Shown here one piece after another: positions 55,736-64,000 of a DNA stretch of 64,000 nucleotides (position 1 is the first letter of the stretch; each line of letters starts with the position of its first letter). The notes under the pieces are model-generated. The model was not told the origin of the DNA. It saw only the letters and a program-made list of their open reading frames with translations, and searched no databases. The position numbers and the translations under genes are program-made. The DNA comes from Dromiciops gliroides (Eukaryota; Chordata; Mammalia; Microbiotheria; Microbiotheriidae), in NCBI RefSeq assembly GCF_019393635.1, contig NC_057864.1, positions 467,176,117 through 467,240,116 of the forward strand. The letters run 5' to 3'.

Positions 55736-55879
55736 GGGGCAGCTAGATGGCACCGGTCCTGGAGTCAGGAGTACCTGAGTTCAAATCCGACCTCAGACAC
55801 TTAACACTCACTAGCTGTGTGACCCTGGGCAAGTCACTTAACCCCAATTGCCTCACTAAAAAAAACAAAACAAAAAAAA
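55736..55879 (+). mobile_element. Short CORE-SINE with A-box deletion
   Basis: CTAGATGGCACCGGTCC lacks the AGTGGATAGAGC stretch. Target duplication ATAAACTTCTTGAG / ATAAATTTCTTGAG. Confidence 0.9.
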
Positions 55880-55904
55880 ATAAATTTCTTGAGGGATAGA
55901 GTTG

Positions 55905-56400
55905 GGAAGACTAGAAGCTATGATGTGGAAAGAGTATTGGCTGGACAATTATCAGTCTTAGGGTCAAATTCTGCCTCAGATACTTCCGTATGACTCAGGG
56001 CAAGTCACTTGACTTTGCTGGGACTCACTTTCCCCACCTGAAAAAAAGGAGAGGTTTGCACTAGATGGTCTCTGAGATCTCTTTCAGCACTATGAGCCTG
56101 TGAGGAGGTAAGAAATCTGGGTTCAAGTTCTGGCTTGGATTCTTCTTAGCTGTGTGATCACATCCCTCTACTTTTTTTTTTTTGTTTTTTGTGGGGCAAT
56201 GAGGGCTAAGTGACTTGCCTAGGGTCACAGAGCTAGTAAGTGTCAAGTGTCTAAGGTCAGATTTGAACTCCGGTCCTCCTGAATCCAGGGCCAGTGCTTT
56301 ATCCACTGCGCCACCTAGCTGCCCCAATGGGGATAATTCTTGCACTCCTTCCCTCCCTCCCAGGATTGTCGTGAAGATGTTTTGTAGGCCTTAACATACT
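55905..56400 (+). repeat. Two MIR copies, second split by a SINE
   Basis: 55905-56095 (AGGGTCAAATTCTGCCTC, TGATGGTCTCTGAGATC-like end) and 56100-56395 (GGTTCAAGTTCTGGCTTGG; AGGATTGTCGTGAAGATG). Confidence 0.6.
56170..56325 (-). mobile_element. Short CORE-SINE
   Basis: Complete body, T-rich tail. Confidence 0.9.
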
Positions 56401-56820
56401 ATGAAATGTGAATAATTGTAATTATTTATTCCTTCCTTCTTCCGTGTGGCCCTGGCTGGCCACAAGGGCTTTGGACCTATAGAACCCCCAGAATGCTGGA
56501 CAGGGGCATAATTCCAGGAGCTTGGGCCTAGACTGCTTTTGTGCAAAAGAGCCAACAGTTCATATTCCCCTGCTCCTACCTTCCTCCATCATGTAGCTGG
56601 CAGGGACTTTTTAGAACATTTATTGATATAATTGGTTCTTACATAGTCTAAATTTCCCCTGTATTCCTCCACCCCATTCCCCTTGACAGAGCACCATGTT
56701 GGAAGGGACCTTAGAGATAATGGAATTCAGCCCCCTCTTTTTACAGAGGAGGAAAGTAAGGGACTTTCCTAACTTAAAAATCCACTGATAGACTGCCTCA
56801 GAGAGTCTGGAACTTGCCCT
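56401..56820. repeat. Mostly unassigned; reverse MIR at right
   Basis: 56690-56790 has GGAAGGGACCTTAGAGATAA and TTTTACAGAGGAGGAAAGTA. Confidence 0.5.
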
Positions 56821-57178
56821 AAGTCAATCAATCCAACAATCATTTATTAAGTTCCCCTACATGCTAAAAACACTGGGGACACAAATGCAAATGTGACTCA
56901 GTTCCTTCCCTCAAGCATCTTATAATCTGTGGTGGGGAGGAAGGGAAGAGGAACAAGATGTACACAGAAGCAACTAGGTGGTACAGAGGACCCAACCTGG
57001 AGTCAGGAAGACCTGAATTCAAATCTAGCCTTGTATACTTACCAGGTTTGTGACCCTGGGCAAATCACTTAACCTCTCTCAGCCTTGGTTTCTGTAAAAT
57101 GGATATAATAGCAGCACCTACCTCCCAGGGTTGTTGTGAAACTCAAATGAGATAATATTTGTAAAGTGCTATGGTGGG
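56821..57178 (+). repeat. Ancient dispersed repeat head, then MIR
   Basis: ATCATTTATTAAGTTCCCC at 56840; the MIR at 56965-57178 ends AGATAATATTTGTAAAGTGC. Confidence 0.6.
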
Positions 57179-57182
57179 GTGG

Positions 57183-57325
57183 GGGGCTAGGTGGCACAGT
57201 GAATAAAGCACTGGCCCTGGATTCAGGAGTACCTGAGTTCAAATCCAGCCTCAGACACTTGACACTTACTAGCTGTGTGACCCTGAGTAAGTCACTTAAC
57301 CCCCATTGCCCCGCCTCCCCAAATC
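57183..57325 (+). mobile_element. Short CORE-SINE, outer, left arm
   Basis: The tail junction GCCTCCCCAAATCTTAG corresponds to CTAAGATTTTGGGGGG in the right arm. Confidence 0.9.
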
Positions 57326-57435
57326 TTAGCTATTATTATAATTATTAATTATCATTTACAAATGGTATCAGGGCTGCCTAAAAACTCTTTAGGAGTTATC
57401 CTTACAACTGTGTAGAATAAAAATGATTACATTCA

Positions 57436-57590
57436 GGGGCAGCTAGGTGGCACAGTGGATAGAGCACTGGTCCTGGATTCAGGAGGACCTGAGTTCAAAT
57501 TTGACCTCAGACACTTGACACTTACTAGCTGTGTGATCCTGGGCAAGTCACTTAACCCTCATTGCCCTGCCAAACAAACAAACAAACAAA
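57436..57590 (+). mobile_element. Short CORE-SINE, inner, left arm
   Basis: The 5' flank ATGATTACATTCA is present but no matching repeat follows the tail, unlike its right-arm counterpart. Confidence 0.9.
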
Positions 57591-57854
57591 CAGATAGATA
57601 GATAGATAGATAAATAAATGAACAAATAAATGAATAAATAAATAAATAATGCTGGCTGACTGGTGGTACCACCTTCTAGCTCATATTGGTCTGATCAACC
57701 ACAATAAGACACACTGTACCTTGACTTTCAAATAGTGGTCCTCTTTGAGCATGAAGGACAACAACCAACAACCAAGTTATACAGGTAGTAGGTGGCAGAG
57801 ACTGGATTTGAATGATTGGATGTAATCATTGAATTACTGAATCTAATCATTTTT
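57591..57854. repeat. Spacer of the inverted duplication
   Basis: (GATA)n and (AAAT)n run at 57592-57650, unique sequence, and a type C SINE tail remnant TGGTCCTCTTTGAGCATGAA at 57735. Confidence 0.65.
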
Positions 57855-58024
57855 GTTTTTTGTTTTGGGGTTGTTTTTGTTTTTTGTTTTTGCAGGGCAA
57901 TGAGGGTTAAATGACTCGCCCAGGTCACATAGCTAGTAAGTGTGAAGCGTCTAAGGCTGGATTTGAACTCAGGTCCTCCTGAATCCAGGGCCGGTGCTCT
58001 ATCCACTGTGCCACCTAGCTGCCC
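57855..58024 (-). mobile_element. Short CORE-SINE, inner, right arm
   Basis: Has a complete target duplication CTGAATCTAATCATTTT / CTGAATGTAATCATTTT, so this locus is the original insertion site. Confidence 0.9.
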
Positions 58025-58139
58025 CTGAATGTAATCATTTTTTACTATATACAGTTGTAAGGATAACTCCTAAAGAGTTTCTAGGCAGCCTTTATACCAT
58101 TTGTAAATGATAATTAATAATAATAACTAAGATTTTGGG

Positions 58140-58278
58140 GGGACTTGACAATGGGGGTTAAGTGACTTGCCCAGGGTCACACAGCTAATAAATGTCAAGA
58201 GTCTGAGGCCAGATTTGAACTCAGGTCCTCCTGAATCCAGGGCTGGTGCTTTATCCACTGAGCCACCTAGCTGTCCCT
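58140..58278 (-). mobile_element. Short CORE-SINE, outer, right arm
   Basis: Tail altered to GGGGGGACTTGACAATGG. Homology to the left arm stops at its 5' end. Confidence 0.88.
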
Positions 58279-58434
58279 GGCCAGTATAATTTAGAGCAAA
58301 TAGCCTCACCCCTCTGGGTACCTGTTCCCTTATCTCTCCAATGAGGGGTAGGACTAGATGACTTAAGGTTCCATCCAGCTCTAACTCTGTTATCCTGTGC
58401 AAGGCACTGTGCCAAGGACTTTAAAACAGATCCT

Positions 58435-58583
58435 AGGGGCAGCTAGGTGGCACAGTGGATAAAGCACTGGCTCTGGATTCAGAAGGACCTGAGTTCAAAT
58501 CTGGCCTCAGACACTTGACACTAGCTGTGTGACCTTGGGCAAGTCACTTAACCCTCATCACCCCACGAAAAAACCCCCCAAAA
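58435..58583 (+). mobile_element. Short CORE-SINE
   Basis: Target duplication AACAGATCCT. Confidence 0.9.
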
Positions 58584-58619
58584 CAAACAGATCCTGCCCT
58601 CTAGAATCTTACATTCTAC

Positions 58620-58768
58620 TATTTTTTTTTTTATTGAGGCAATTGGGGTTAAGTGACTTGCCCAGGGTCACACAGCTAGTAAGTGTTAAGTGTCTGAGGA
58701 CGTATTTGAAACCAGGTACTCCTGACTCCAGGGCCGGTGCTCTATCCACTGCACCACCTAGCTGCCCC
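58620..58768 (-). mobile_element. Short CORE-SINE
   Basis: Target duplication ACATTCTACT / ACACTCTACT. Second-subfamily variants. Confidence 0.9.
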
Positions 58769-59029
58769 ACACTCTACTTTTAACAGCAAAACTTTAAACA
58801 TTAGATCCCGAGTGAATGGAGGTACCACTGAAATAGTTCTAACGAGAGGGACAGGTTAGAATATATTTTAGAAACAGTGTTTTAAGTCATGGTTAGTTTC
58901 CCAGGTTGGCCCACAAAAGCCTAACTAACACTTAACATGCCTGAATTAGTAGTACTAAAATATCAAAATAAAGAATGTTTTTGCAGGTGGGGGGGGGCGG
59001 TGTTAAGGAGCAGGCTGGTCTTAGATAAA

Positions 59030-59371
59030 CAGTTATCCTTTCCACATGGAGACTTGCCCCATCTTGGTTTCCATATATGGCAGATGAGCATAAGAAATTA
59101 AATGGGAATTTGGGGAGAATTTTGCAGAAGCTGCAGATGACACAAAGGCCAGCAGACACACAAAAAAGTTTAGAAATTCAGAAATGCATAAAATATATGT
59201 AGAGTATTATATGATATCAACATTTTAAAAATCTTTTAATACTATAACAGTTCAGACTTCTGTAGCATGAAGGGAGGGTCAAAAATTTTTATGTGGATTT
59301 TCAAAATCCAGGGGACACCATGCCCATTACCCACTTCCCCCCCCCATCCCCCAACGTGGAAGGGATAACTG
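59030..59371. mobile_element. Small non-autonomous DNA transposon candidate
   Basis: Terminal inverted repeats: left CAGTTATCCTTTCCACATGG, right (reverse complement) CAGTTATCCCTTCCACGTTG; 342 bp, no coding capacity. A TA follows the right end; the left target base is unclear. A degraded relative is at 15914-16165. Confidence 0.65.
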
Positions 59372-60275
59372 TACTAAGTTTGAAGTGCTGATGGGACATC
59401 CAAACGGAGATAGCTCATAGACAGCTGGAGATATATGAATGGAGCTGGAAACACAGACTTGGGAGTCATATGCCAAGAGCTGAAGTCATAGTGACAAATA
59501 AGACTGCCCAGGGACAAGATGGAGAGGAGTAAAGGCAATGATAGCCAGAATCTTGGGGAATACTAACCTTAAGCACTTGGGGGAAAAGGGTAAAGAGACC
59601 AAGAAGTAGCGATTAGAGAGGACAACAAATTGTTTAGGAAGCTATGGCTTACACCGAGGTTTTGGAATTTACAGTGACTAATGTTTACCGAATCTTATCT
59701 CACCCCCTCCTTTGCTTCTCGAATCTGGTCAGTTCCCCAGACTGGGACCTTCACACTAGCTTCCACACTCATCCCTTTCTTCTTCATTCTCATTGTTACC
59801 AAGTTAGGACAAGCTTTCATTACCACTGCACTTACTACTATAATAGCCTGCTCTCTCAATCCAGCCTTTATATTGCTGCCTGAATGATCACTTCTCTTAC
59901 ATATAAATCTGGTGGTATCCTTACTCCAAAACAAGTAGCACCCTATTGCCTCCTGACCAAATTAAACATGGCAGACCTTTCTTAAGTACCTGCTATTCTC
60001 CAGTCATCTCCCGTTATGCTGCTTAGCTCCACCTAGTACTCCAGTTTCCACCCTGGTGTCCTGATTGGTGTTCATCTCTAGCTCACGCCCAGCACCCTAC
60101 CTTCTGGCCATCTTCATGCTGAGCCCCAGGTATCCTTCTGCACCCTTCCCTGATTTCTGCCTCTAGCTGTGGAAACAGTAATCAAATCGTTGCCACCATT
60201 TCTAGGAAGGACACATTAATCATGCCACTGATCATCATTTTGGTTCCCAAGCTAAAGCATCCTTCTCTGGCTACC
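59372..60275. other. Unassigned; part may be old LINE
   Basis: 59380-59640 resembles the 3' part of the ancient dispersed repeats (AGATAGCTCATAGACAGC). 59690-60275 is C/T-rich and may be L2-derived. Frames at 59644-59883 have no recognised similarity. Confidence 0.4.
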
Positions 60276-60279
60276 ACAT

Positions 60280-60388
60280 CCTTAAAGGTATTCTCTTTAC
60301 TTTAAAGTAAATATGTATCCTCAGTACTTAGCCTAATGCCTGGCATAGAGTAGAAGTAATTAATAAATGCTTTTTTTCATTCATACTC
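60280..60388 (+). mobile_element. L2-like LINE terminus
   Basis: CTCAGTACTTAGCCTAATGC, TAATTAATAAATGC. Confidence 0.65.
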
Positions 60389-60404
60389 CATTTTAGGCAA
60401 AAAT

Positions 60405-60690
60405 GTAGTATGGTACAGTGGACAAAGGGCCAGCCTTGTGGAGGACCTGTGTTTAAATTCTGCTTCTGGCACTTACTAGCTGTAGCCCAGTCTCTGGGAT
60501 TCATTGATTAGCTTTTTTTTTTTTTTAGTGAGGCAATTGGGGTTAAGTGACTTGCCCAGGGTCACACAGCTAGTAAATGTGTGTTAAGTGTCTGAGGCTG
60601 GATTTGAACTCAGGTACTCCTGACTCCAGGGCCGGTGCTCTATCCACTGCGCCACCCATTGATTAGCTTTTGATGGCTTAAAATGAGTGT
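60405..60690 (+). repeat. MIR split by a SINE
   Basis: GTATGGTACAGTGGACAAAG and GGCACTTACTAGCTGTAGCC. Confidence 0.6.
60514..60655 (-). mobile_element. Short CORE-SINE, 5' end slightly truncated
   Basis: Stops at GCGCCACC, lacking the last ten or so bases. Target duplication ATTGATTAGCTTTT. Confidence 0.9.
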
Positions 60691-60934
60691 AAATAGCAAT
60701 TATTTTCTGTTCTGGCCAGAAACTTTGAGGGGGTCAATATTTTTGCGATGGTAAATCAGGCCATCTTTTATCTCAGTTCTTACTTAGCCCCTAGGTGTCG
60801 AATGGATGTTTCCTTACACAAACTGAGACCTGGGAAAGACTGTCATTTAAGATCATGGCCATCACCTGCATCCTTTTGTCTTGCCACTGTATTTCAGTGA
60901 CTCTGGACAAAGGAAGCTGTTGACTTTTTGAAGG

Positions 60935-61023
60935 TCTGCCTCACTTAAATGCAGTTCACCAAAAGTCAAGCACTCTCTTGATGTCATTGGTCCTCTTTGA
61001 GAACCAAGGACAAACAACAACAA
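60935..61023 (+). mobile_element. RTE-tailed SINE (type C), 3' half
   Basis: CTGCCTCACTTAAATGCAG, GATGTCATTGGTCCTCTTTG, then CAAACAACAACAAC. Confidence 0.75.
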
Positions 61024-61432
61024 CATTATACAAGGTGATTTCAGGCTGGGGTGAGTGCACTCGTAGGTTTCTGTAGAGGAATTCAGAAAGGCCCCATGTA
61101 GGAGGTGAGATCTGAAGGAACCTTGGCGTTCCAGAAGGCAGATGAGGAGGGGGTGTGGTTTAGTTGCCTGGGACAGTCTGGGCAAAGACACGAGCATGGA
61201 ATGTTGTGTGAGGGACAGCGAGGAGACCAGTGTGGCTGGACCACAGAGTGTGGGAAGGAGAGAAATGTGTAATAAACTTGGAAAGGCAGGCTGGAGCCAT
61301 ATTGTGGAGAGCTTTAAAGGGCTGAACAGGGGACTTTGTGTTTGATCTAGCGGAACCATGAGCAGCTGGAGCATCTTGGGGGCGCGGTGGAGGGTGGGTT
61401 AGACCTAGGCTTTAAAAATGATCACTTTGGTG
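61024..61432 (+). repeat. Ancient long dispersed repeat
   Basis: GAGATCTGAAGGAACCTTGG, GACCAGTGTGGCTGGACCAC and GTGGAGAGCTTTAAAGGGC; colinear with 18240-18540. Confidence 0.6.
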
Positions 61433-61439
61433 TTTACAG

Positions 61440-61595
61440 ATTATCCATCTAGATTTTGGAGGTCATTTGGCCATTTTACAGATGAGGAAACTGAGGCCCA
61501 GAGGAATTAGATGACTTGCCCAAGGTCACACAGGCGTAGCCAGGATTCGAACCTAGCCTGTCTGACTGTGAAGCCACCGGGTATCCTGGTCCTTC
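61440..61595 (-). repeat. MIR abutting the CpG island
   Basis: GATGAGGAAACTGAGGCCCA and AGGATTCGAACCTAGCC, well conserved. Confidence 0.75.
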
Positions 61596-61639
61596 CATTC
61601 ACACCCCCCCCCTTCCCAGCATTGGTATCCCCTTGTCTT

Positions 61640-62345
61640 GCAGAGGGGCGTCGGGGCCCCAAGGTAGCCCAGGTAGATGCTCTCCCCTCCTGCCTTTCTC
61701 CTCTTTTGTCTCTTCCCGAGCAGTCTCGCCTCGGGCAGTGGCGGGGGAGGGCGGGGGGGGGGAGCCAACTCTCCAATAGAGCCTCCTGCGCCCTCCCGCA
61801 TCTCGGGGCCATCTCCTTCTCCCCAGACCAGCCCGGCCCGGCCCAGCCCAGCCCAGCCCAGCCCAGCCCAGCCGGGCCCGGCCCAGCCTCGCGCCGCCCC
61901 TCCGGCTGGCGGCTGAGCGCGCACGCCCGGGGCACCCGAGACTGGACCAGAAGGGAGGGAGGGAGGAGAGGCGGGGGCGCAGCGGAGCCTCCTCGCCTCG
62001 CTGTTGGCTGGAGGCGCCGCGGGGCAGGCAGAGACTGGCAGTAGGCAGGAGAGTAGCGGAGCGAGTGCCGGAGAGGAGAGAAGAGCAAGCGATCTAGGAA
62101 GAGCGTCGGGGGACCGCCTGCGTTGTTGTTGTCATCGGCTGTCTGTCTGCCCGTCGTCGGCGTCGGCCGTGCGCTGTCCCGCACTGTGCGCAGAGAGCCT
62201 GCCCGGAAAGGGGGAACAGCCAGCAGCCGAGGAGCCACCCTCGGATGTCCTTCGGGGCCAGTCAGAATTGAACGCGGTTGGAAGCTCCCTCACCCCCAGC
62301 CCCCGATTTGAAGGCTGTCTGCGGGACCTGGGTGCGTGTCTCCGA
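61640..62345. promoter_or_regulatory. CpG island with probable 5' UTR sequence
   Basis: CpG-dense block with CCCAG/CCCGG pentamer repeats at about 61827-61890, then sequence typical of a 5' UTR (AGGAGAGTAGCGGAGCGAG and similar) and a (GT)n immediately downstream. No convincing start codon with a donor was found, so any exon here is probably non-coding. The likeliest role is the main or an alternative promoter of the plus-strand gene that begins further left, or of the same gene's next isoform. Confidence 0.6.
61827..61890 (-). repeat. GGGCT/GGGCC pentamer array, G-quadruplex candidate
   Basis: The plus strand shows CCCGG and CCCAG pentamers in tandem. The minus strand therefore has more than ten G3 tracts separated by two bases, which fits a G-quadruplex-forming array inside the CpG island. 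Confidence 0.7.
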
Positions 62346-62352
62346 GACAACA

Positions 62353-62354
62353 AG

Positions 62355-62395
<41 letters not shown>
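62353..62395. repeat. (GT)n microsatellite at the CpG island edge
   Basis: About 20 GT units beginning right after AACAAGGG. Confidence 0.95.
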
Positions 62396-62396
<1 letters not shown>

Positions 62397-63950
62397 TGAA
62401 AGATGGGGGGGGGGGAGGGAGACTGCATCTGAATGATAATAGTCCGTGTACTGGGACACTGGTTGCTGATTGTATGGGGAGGGGGTGGCGAAGGGAGTGT
62501 GATCATATCGAAATGCTTTATTTAGCTTTGTGTGTTGGGCTGATTTTAATTGTTGATTTATTGATATTCCTTATATAGGTATGCAGGGTGTGTAACTGTA
62601 GAAATGCCTGGTGTGTGGAATCTGTGTTGTGATAGAAATTCAGTGCGTGTGGCTAAGGGGGGGGGAGTGTTGGCAGTACCAAGAAATTCAGTGTTTAGAG
62701 GTGTATGTAGGGGAGTGTTGTGAGGATATCTGAAAATTTAGTGCTGGAGGATATATGGATTTGGAATATTTAGGGGTTTGGGGGAATTCTATTGATGTTC
62801 AATATTTGCTGGATTTGAGGAAGGGGGTTACATGAAAGTACAGCGTTTGAGAGGTGTTGGGGACATGGGCATTGAATGTTTGGGAGTGTTTTGAGGGTTG
62901 TTGGGCTATATGTACATTGAATGTTTGAGGGAGCATTGCTCAGACTCTACCCATTCAAGTCTGGGGAAGATTAGTTGATCAGATTTGTCTAGATTTTGGA
63001 AGGGAGGAAAAGAAGGAGGAAACTCCAGTGGACCCCTGAAAATGTTCTATTCTTTGTTTGGGTGGGTTTGGTTTTGTTTTCTCAAAGGGCATTTGTCTTC
63101 TCCACTACCAGTTCCCTCCTGGTCCCCCACTTCATCCTTTCTTCTCTTTAAAGGCCCTCCTTGGTTCCTAGATTGTTGGTGGGGGGAGGTCATGGCAAGG
63201 CAATGAGGTGGATGCCCAGCCTCTTAGCTAGTGCCTTGCTCCCTGTGGGGCCCCTGGGTGGGGTGGAGCCCAGACTCCAAGGACTGGTTGCTAGCTTCCC
63301 CTGTGCCAGCTGCTGCCTGGGATGGTCCTTCCTTCTCCATTCCGTGGGGTGGGGATTTTGGATTCTAGTTTGCGAATGAACACTCTGGTTGTTCCTTTGG
63401 GACTGTGCCCAGCTCAAGTGGGGGCTGAGGCCCCAGGATGTCAGCTTTGCTTTTGCCAGGCTGGCCCTTCCATAGGTCTGTCTGGCATCTTGGAGCTGCC
63501 CTCACTCTGCCTGCCTGGGAAGGAAACCTCTTTGCTCTTCTTCCTGAGAGTCTGAGTTCTGCATTTTTCTCCCCTGACCTCCTCCCTCTTCCCCTACTTT
63601 AAAAATTAACAAGAAGGGCATTTGCATGCAAATAGGGTTTGGGCTCTGATTCAGAGTCATTTACTCCTCCTAATTTCCCCCAGTTGGGGCCCCTGAGTCT
63701 GAGGAAAAATAAACTCCAGGGCTGGAAGCCAGGCCTCTTAGGTTCTTCTTTCTCCTCCCCCCACCCCCAATTTAAGACTCTGGGGAAATCTCCTGAGCCC
63801 ATTTTCCTTTGAGTACCATGGACAGAGGTTACCCTGGCCCTGAGGTGAGGGGTGAACACTGCCCCCTGCCCAAACCTTGTAGGGGCTGGGTCACTGCTGA
63901 GCTGCTGAGGAGGATGGATGGGGAGATCTCTTGGACGTGGTCATAACCTT
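62396..63950. other. Repeat-poor region downstream of the CpG island
   Basis: No SINE, MIR or LINE and no splice-flanked coding exon recognised. G/T-rich to 62900, then C/T-rich. Contains the octamer palindrome at 63620. Absence of repeats next to a CpG island is compatible with regulatory sequence. Confidence 0.45.
63620..63633. promoter_or_regulatory. Palindromic octamer element
   Basis: A perfect 14-bp palindrome, ATTTGCATGCAAAT, formed by two overlapping inverted octamers (ATGCAAAT). It is the type of site bound by POU-domain (Oct) factor dimers. It lies about 1.3 kb downstream of the CpG island. Occupancy is inference. Confidence 0.45.
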
Positions 63951-63951
63951 T

Positions 63952-64000
63952 GTTTTTTTGTTTTTTGTTTTGTTTTTTTTGCAGGCAATGGGGGTTAAGT
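63952..64000 (-). mobile_element. Short CORE-SINE, cut by the window edge
   Basis: T-rich tail then GCAGGCAATGGGGGTTAAGT. Confidence 0.85.

Larger units (their letters stand above)
57180..57590 (+). repeat. Left arm of an inverted duplication
   Basis: SINE (57183-57325) plus 110 bp of unique sequence plus SINE (57436-57590). The same three blocks, reverse-complemented and with the same junctions, occur at 57855-58278. The unique part differs at roughly one base in ten. Confidence 0.85.
57855..58278 (-). repeat. Right arm of the inverted duplication
   Basis: Blocks in reverse order: inner SINE, 110 bp unique sequence (58025-58138), outer SINE. Confidence 0.85.
58395..58800 (+). repeat. Ancient dispersed repeat split by two SINEs
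   Basis: GCAAGGCACTGTGCCAAGGA, then CAGATCCTGCCCTCTAG and AATCTTACATTCTAC. Confidence 0.6.

Noticed and set aside
61507..62238. 243-aa minus-strand and 177-aa plus-strand frames
   Set aside because: Overlap each other in GC-rich and pentamer-repeat DNA; no recognisable domain.

Overview
This window is eukaryotic and almost certainly from a marsupial. The main evidence is about 53 copies of one tRNA-derived SINE of about 145 bp. It resembles the marsupial CORE-SINE usually called WSINE1; the family name is from memory. Alongside it are SINEs with RTE-type AACAAC tails, an L1 beginning with the GGAGCCAAGATGG 5' end, an RTE element, a large degraded CR1/L3 LINE, and many old MIR and L2 copies. 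The abundance of the young SINE suggests an Australasian (australidelphian) lineage, which is inference only. No prokaryotic gene, tRNA gene, rRNA gene or CRISPR array was found.

Genic content is small and lies in exons too short for ORF scanning. At 4302-4451 on the minus strand is the first coding exon of CCDC92B, with a 43-residue start, a clean acceptor and a clean donor; the rest of the gene runs off the left edge. On the plus strand a 50-nt coding exon at 30761-30810 lies in a CpG island and splices in phase to a 117-nt exon at 36912-37028. Together they encode a 55-residue N-terminus that I do not recognise. In human 17p13.3, CCDC92B lies head-to-head with RAP1GAP2, so an alternative RAP1GAP2 N-terminus is the best guess from position and strand, not from sequence. 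Further CpG islands lie at about 23.3-24.4 kb and 61.6-62.35 kb.

Layout: 0-4.3 kb is old repeats downstream of the CCDC92B exon, including a long pyrimidine tract. 4.5-30 kb is the space between the two opposed genes (or the CCDC92B 5' intron). It holds L2, MIR and SINEs, a rearranged RTE at 8.2-9.7 kb, a retroposed mRNA tail at 10.4 kb and an antisense L1 at 25.5-27.5 kb. 30.3-37 kb is the plus-strand promoter and its two exons. 37-61.6 kb is apparently intronic and is dominated by a CR1/L3 copy broken up by a compact L1, other L1 3' ends and many SINEs. An inverted duplication at 57.2-58.3 kb and a small inverted-terminal-repeat element at 59.0-59.4 kb follow. 61.6-64 kb is a third CpG island and largely repeat-free sequence.

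I found no undescribed multi-gene system. The noteworthy observations are structural: insertions that can be dated relative to each other, a probable twin-priming inversion, a SINE 3' transduction, an internally deleted L1 retaining both ends, and an inverted duplication whose direction can be deduced.
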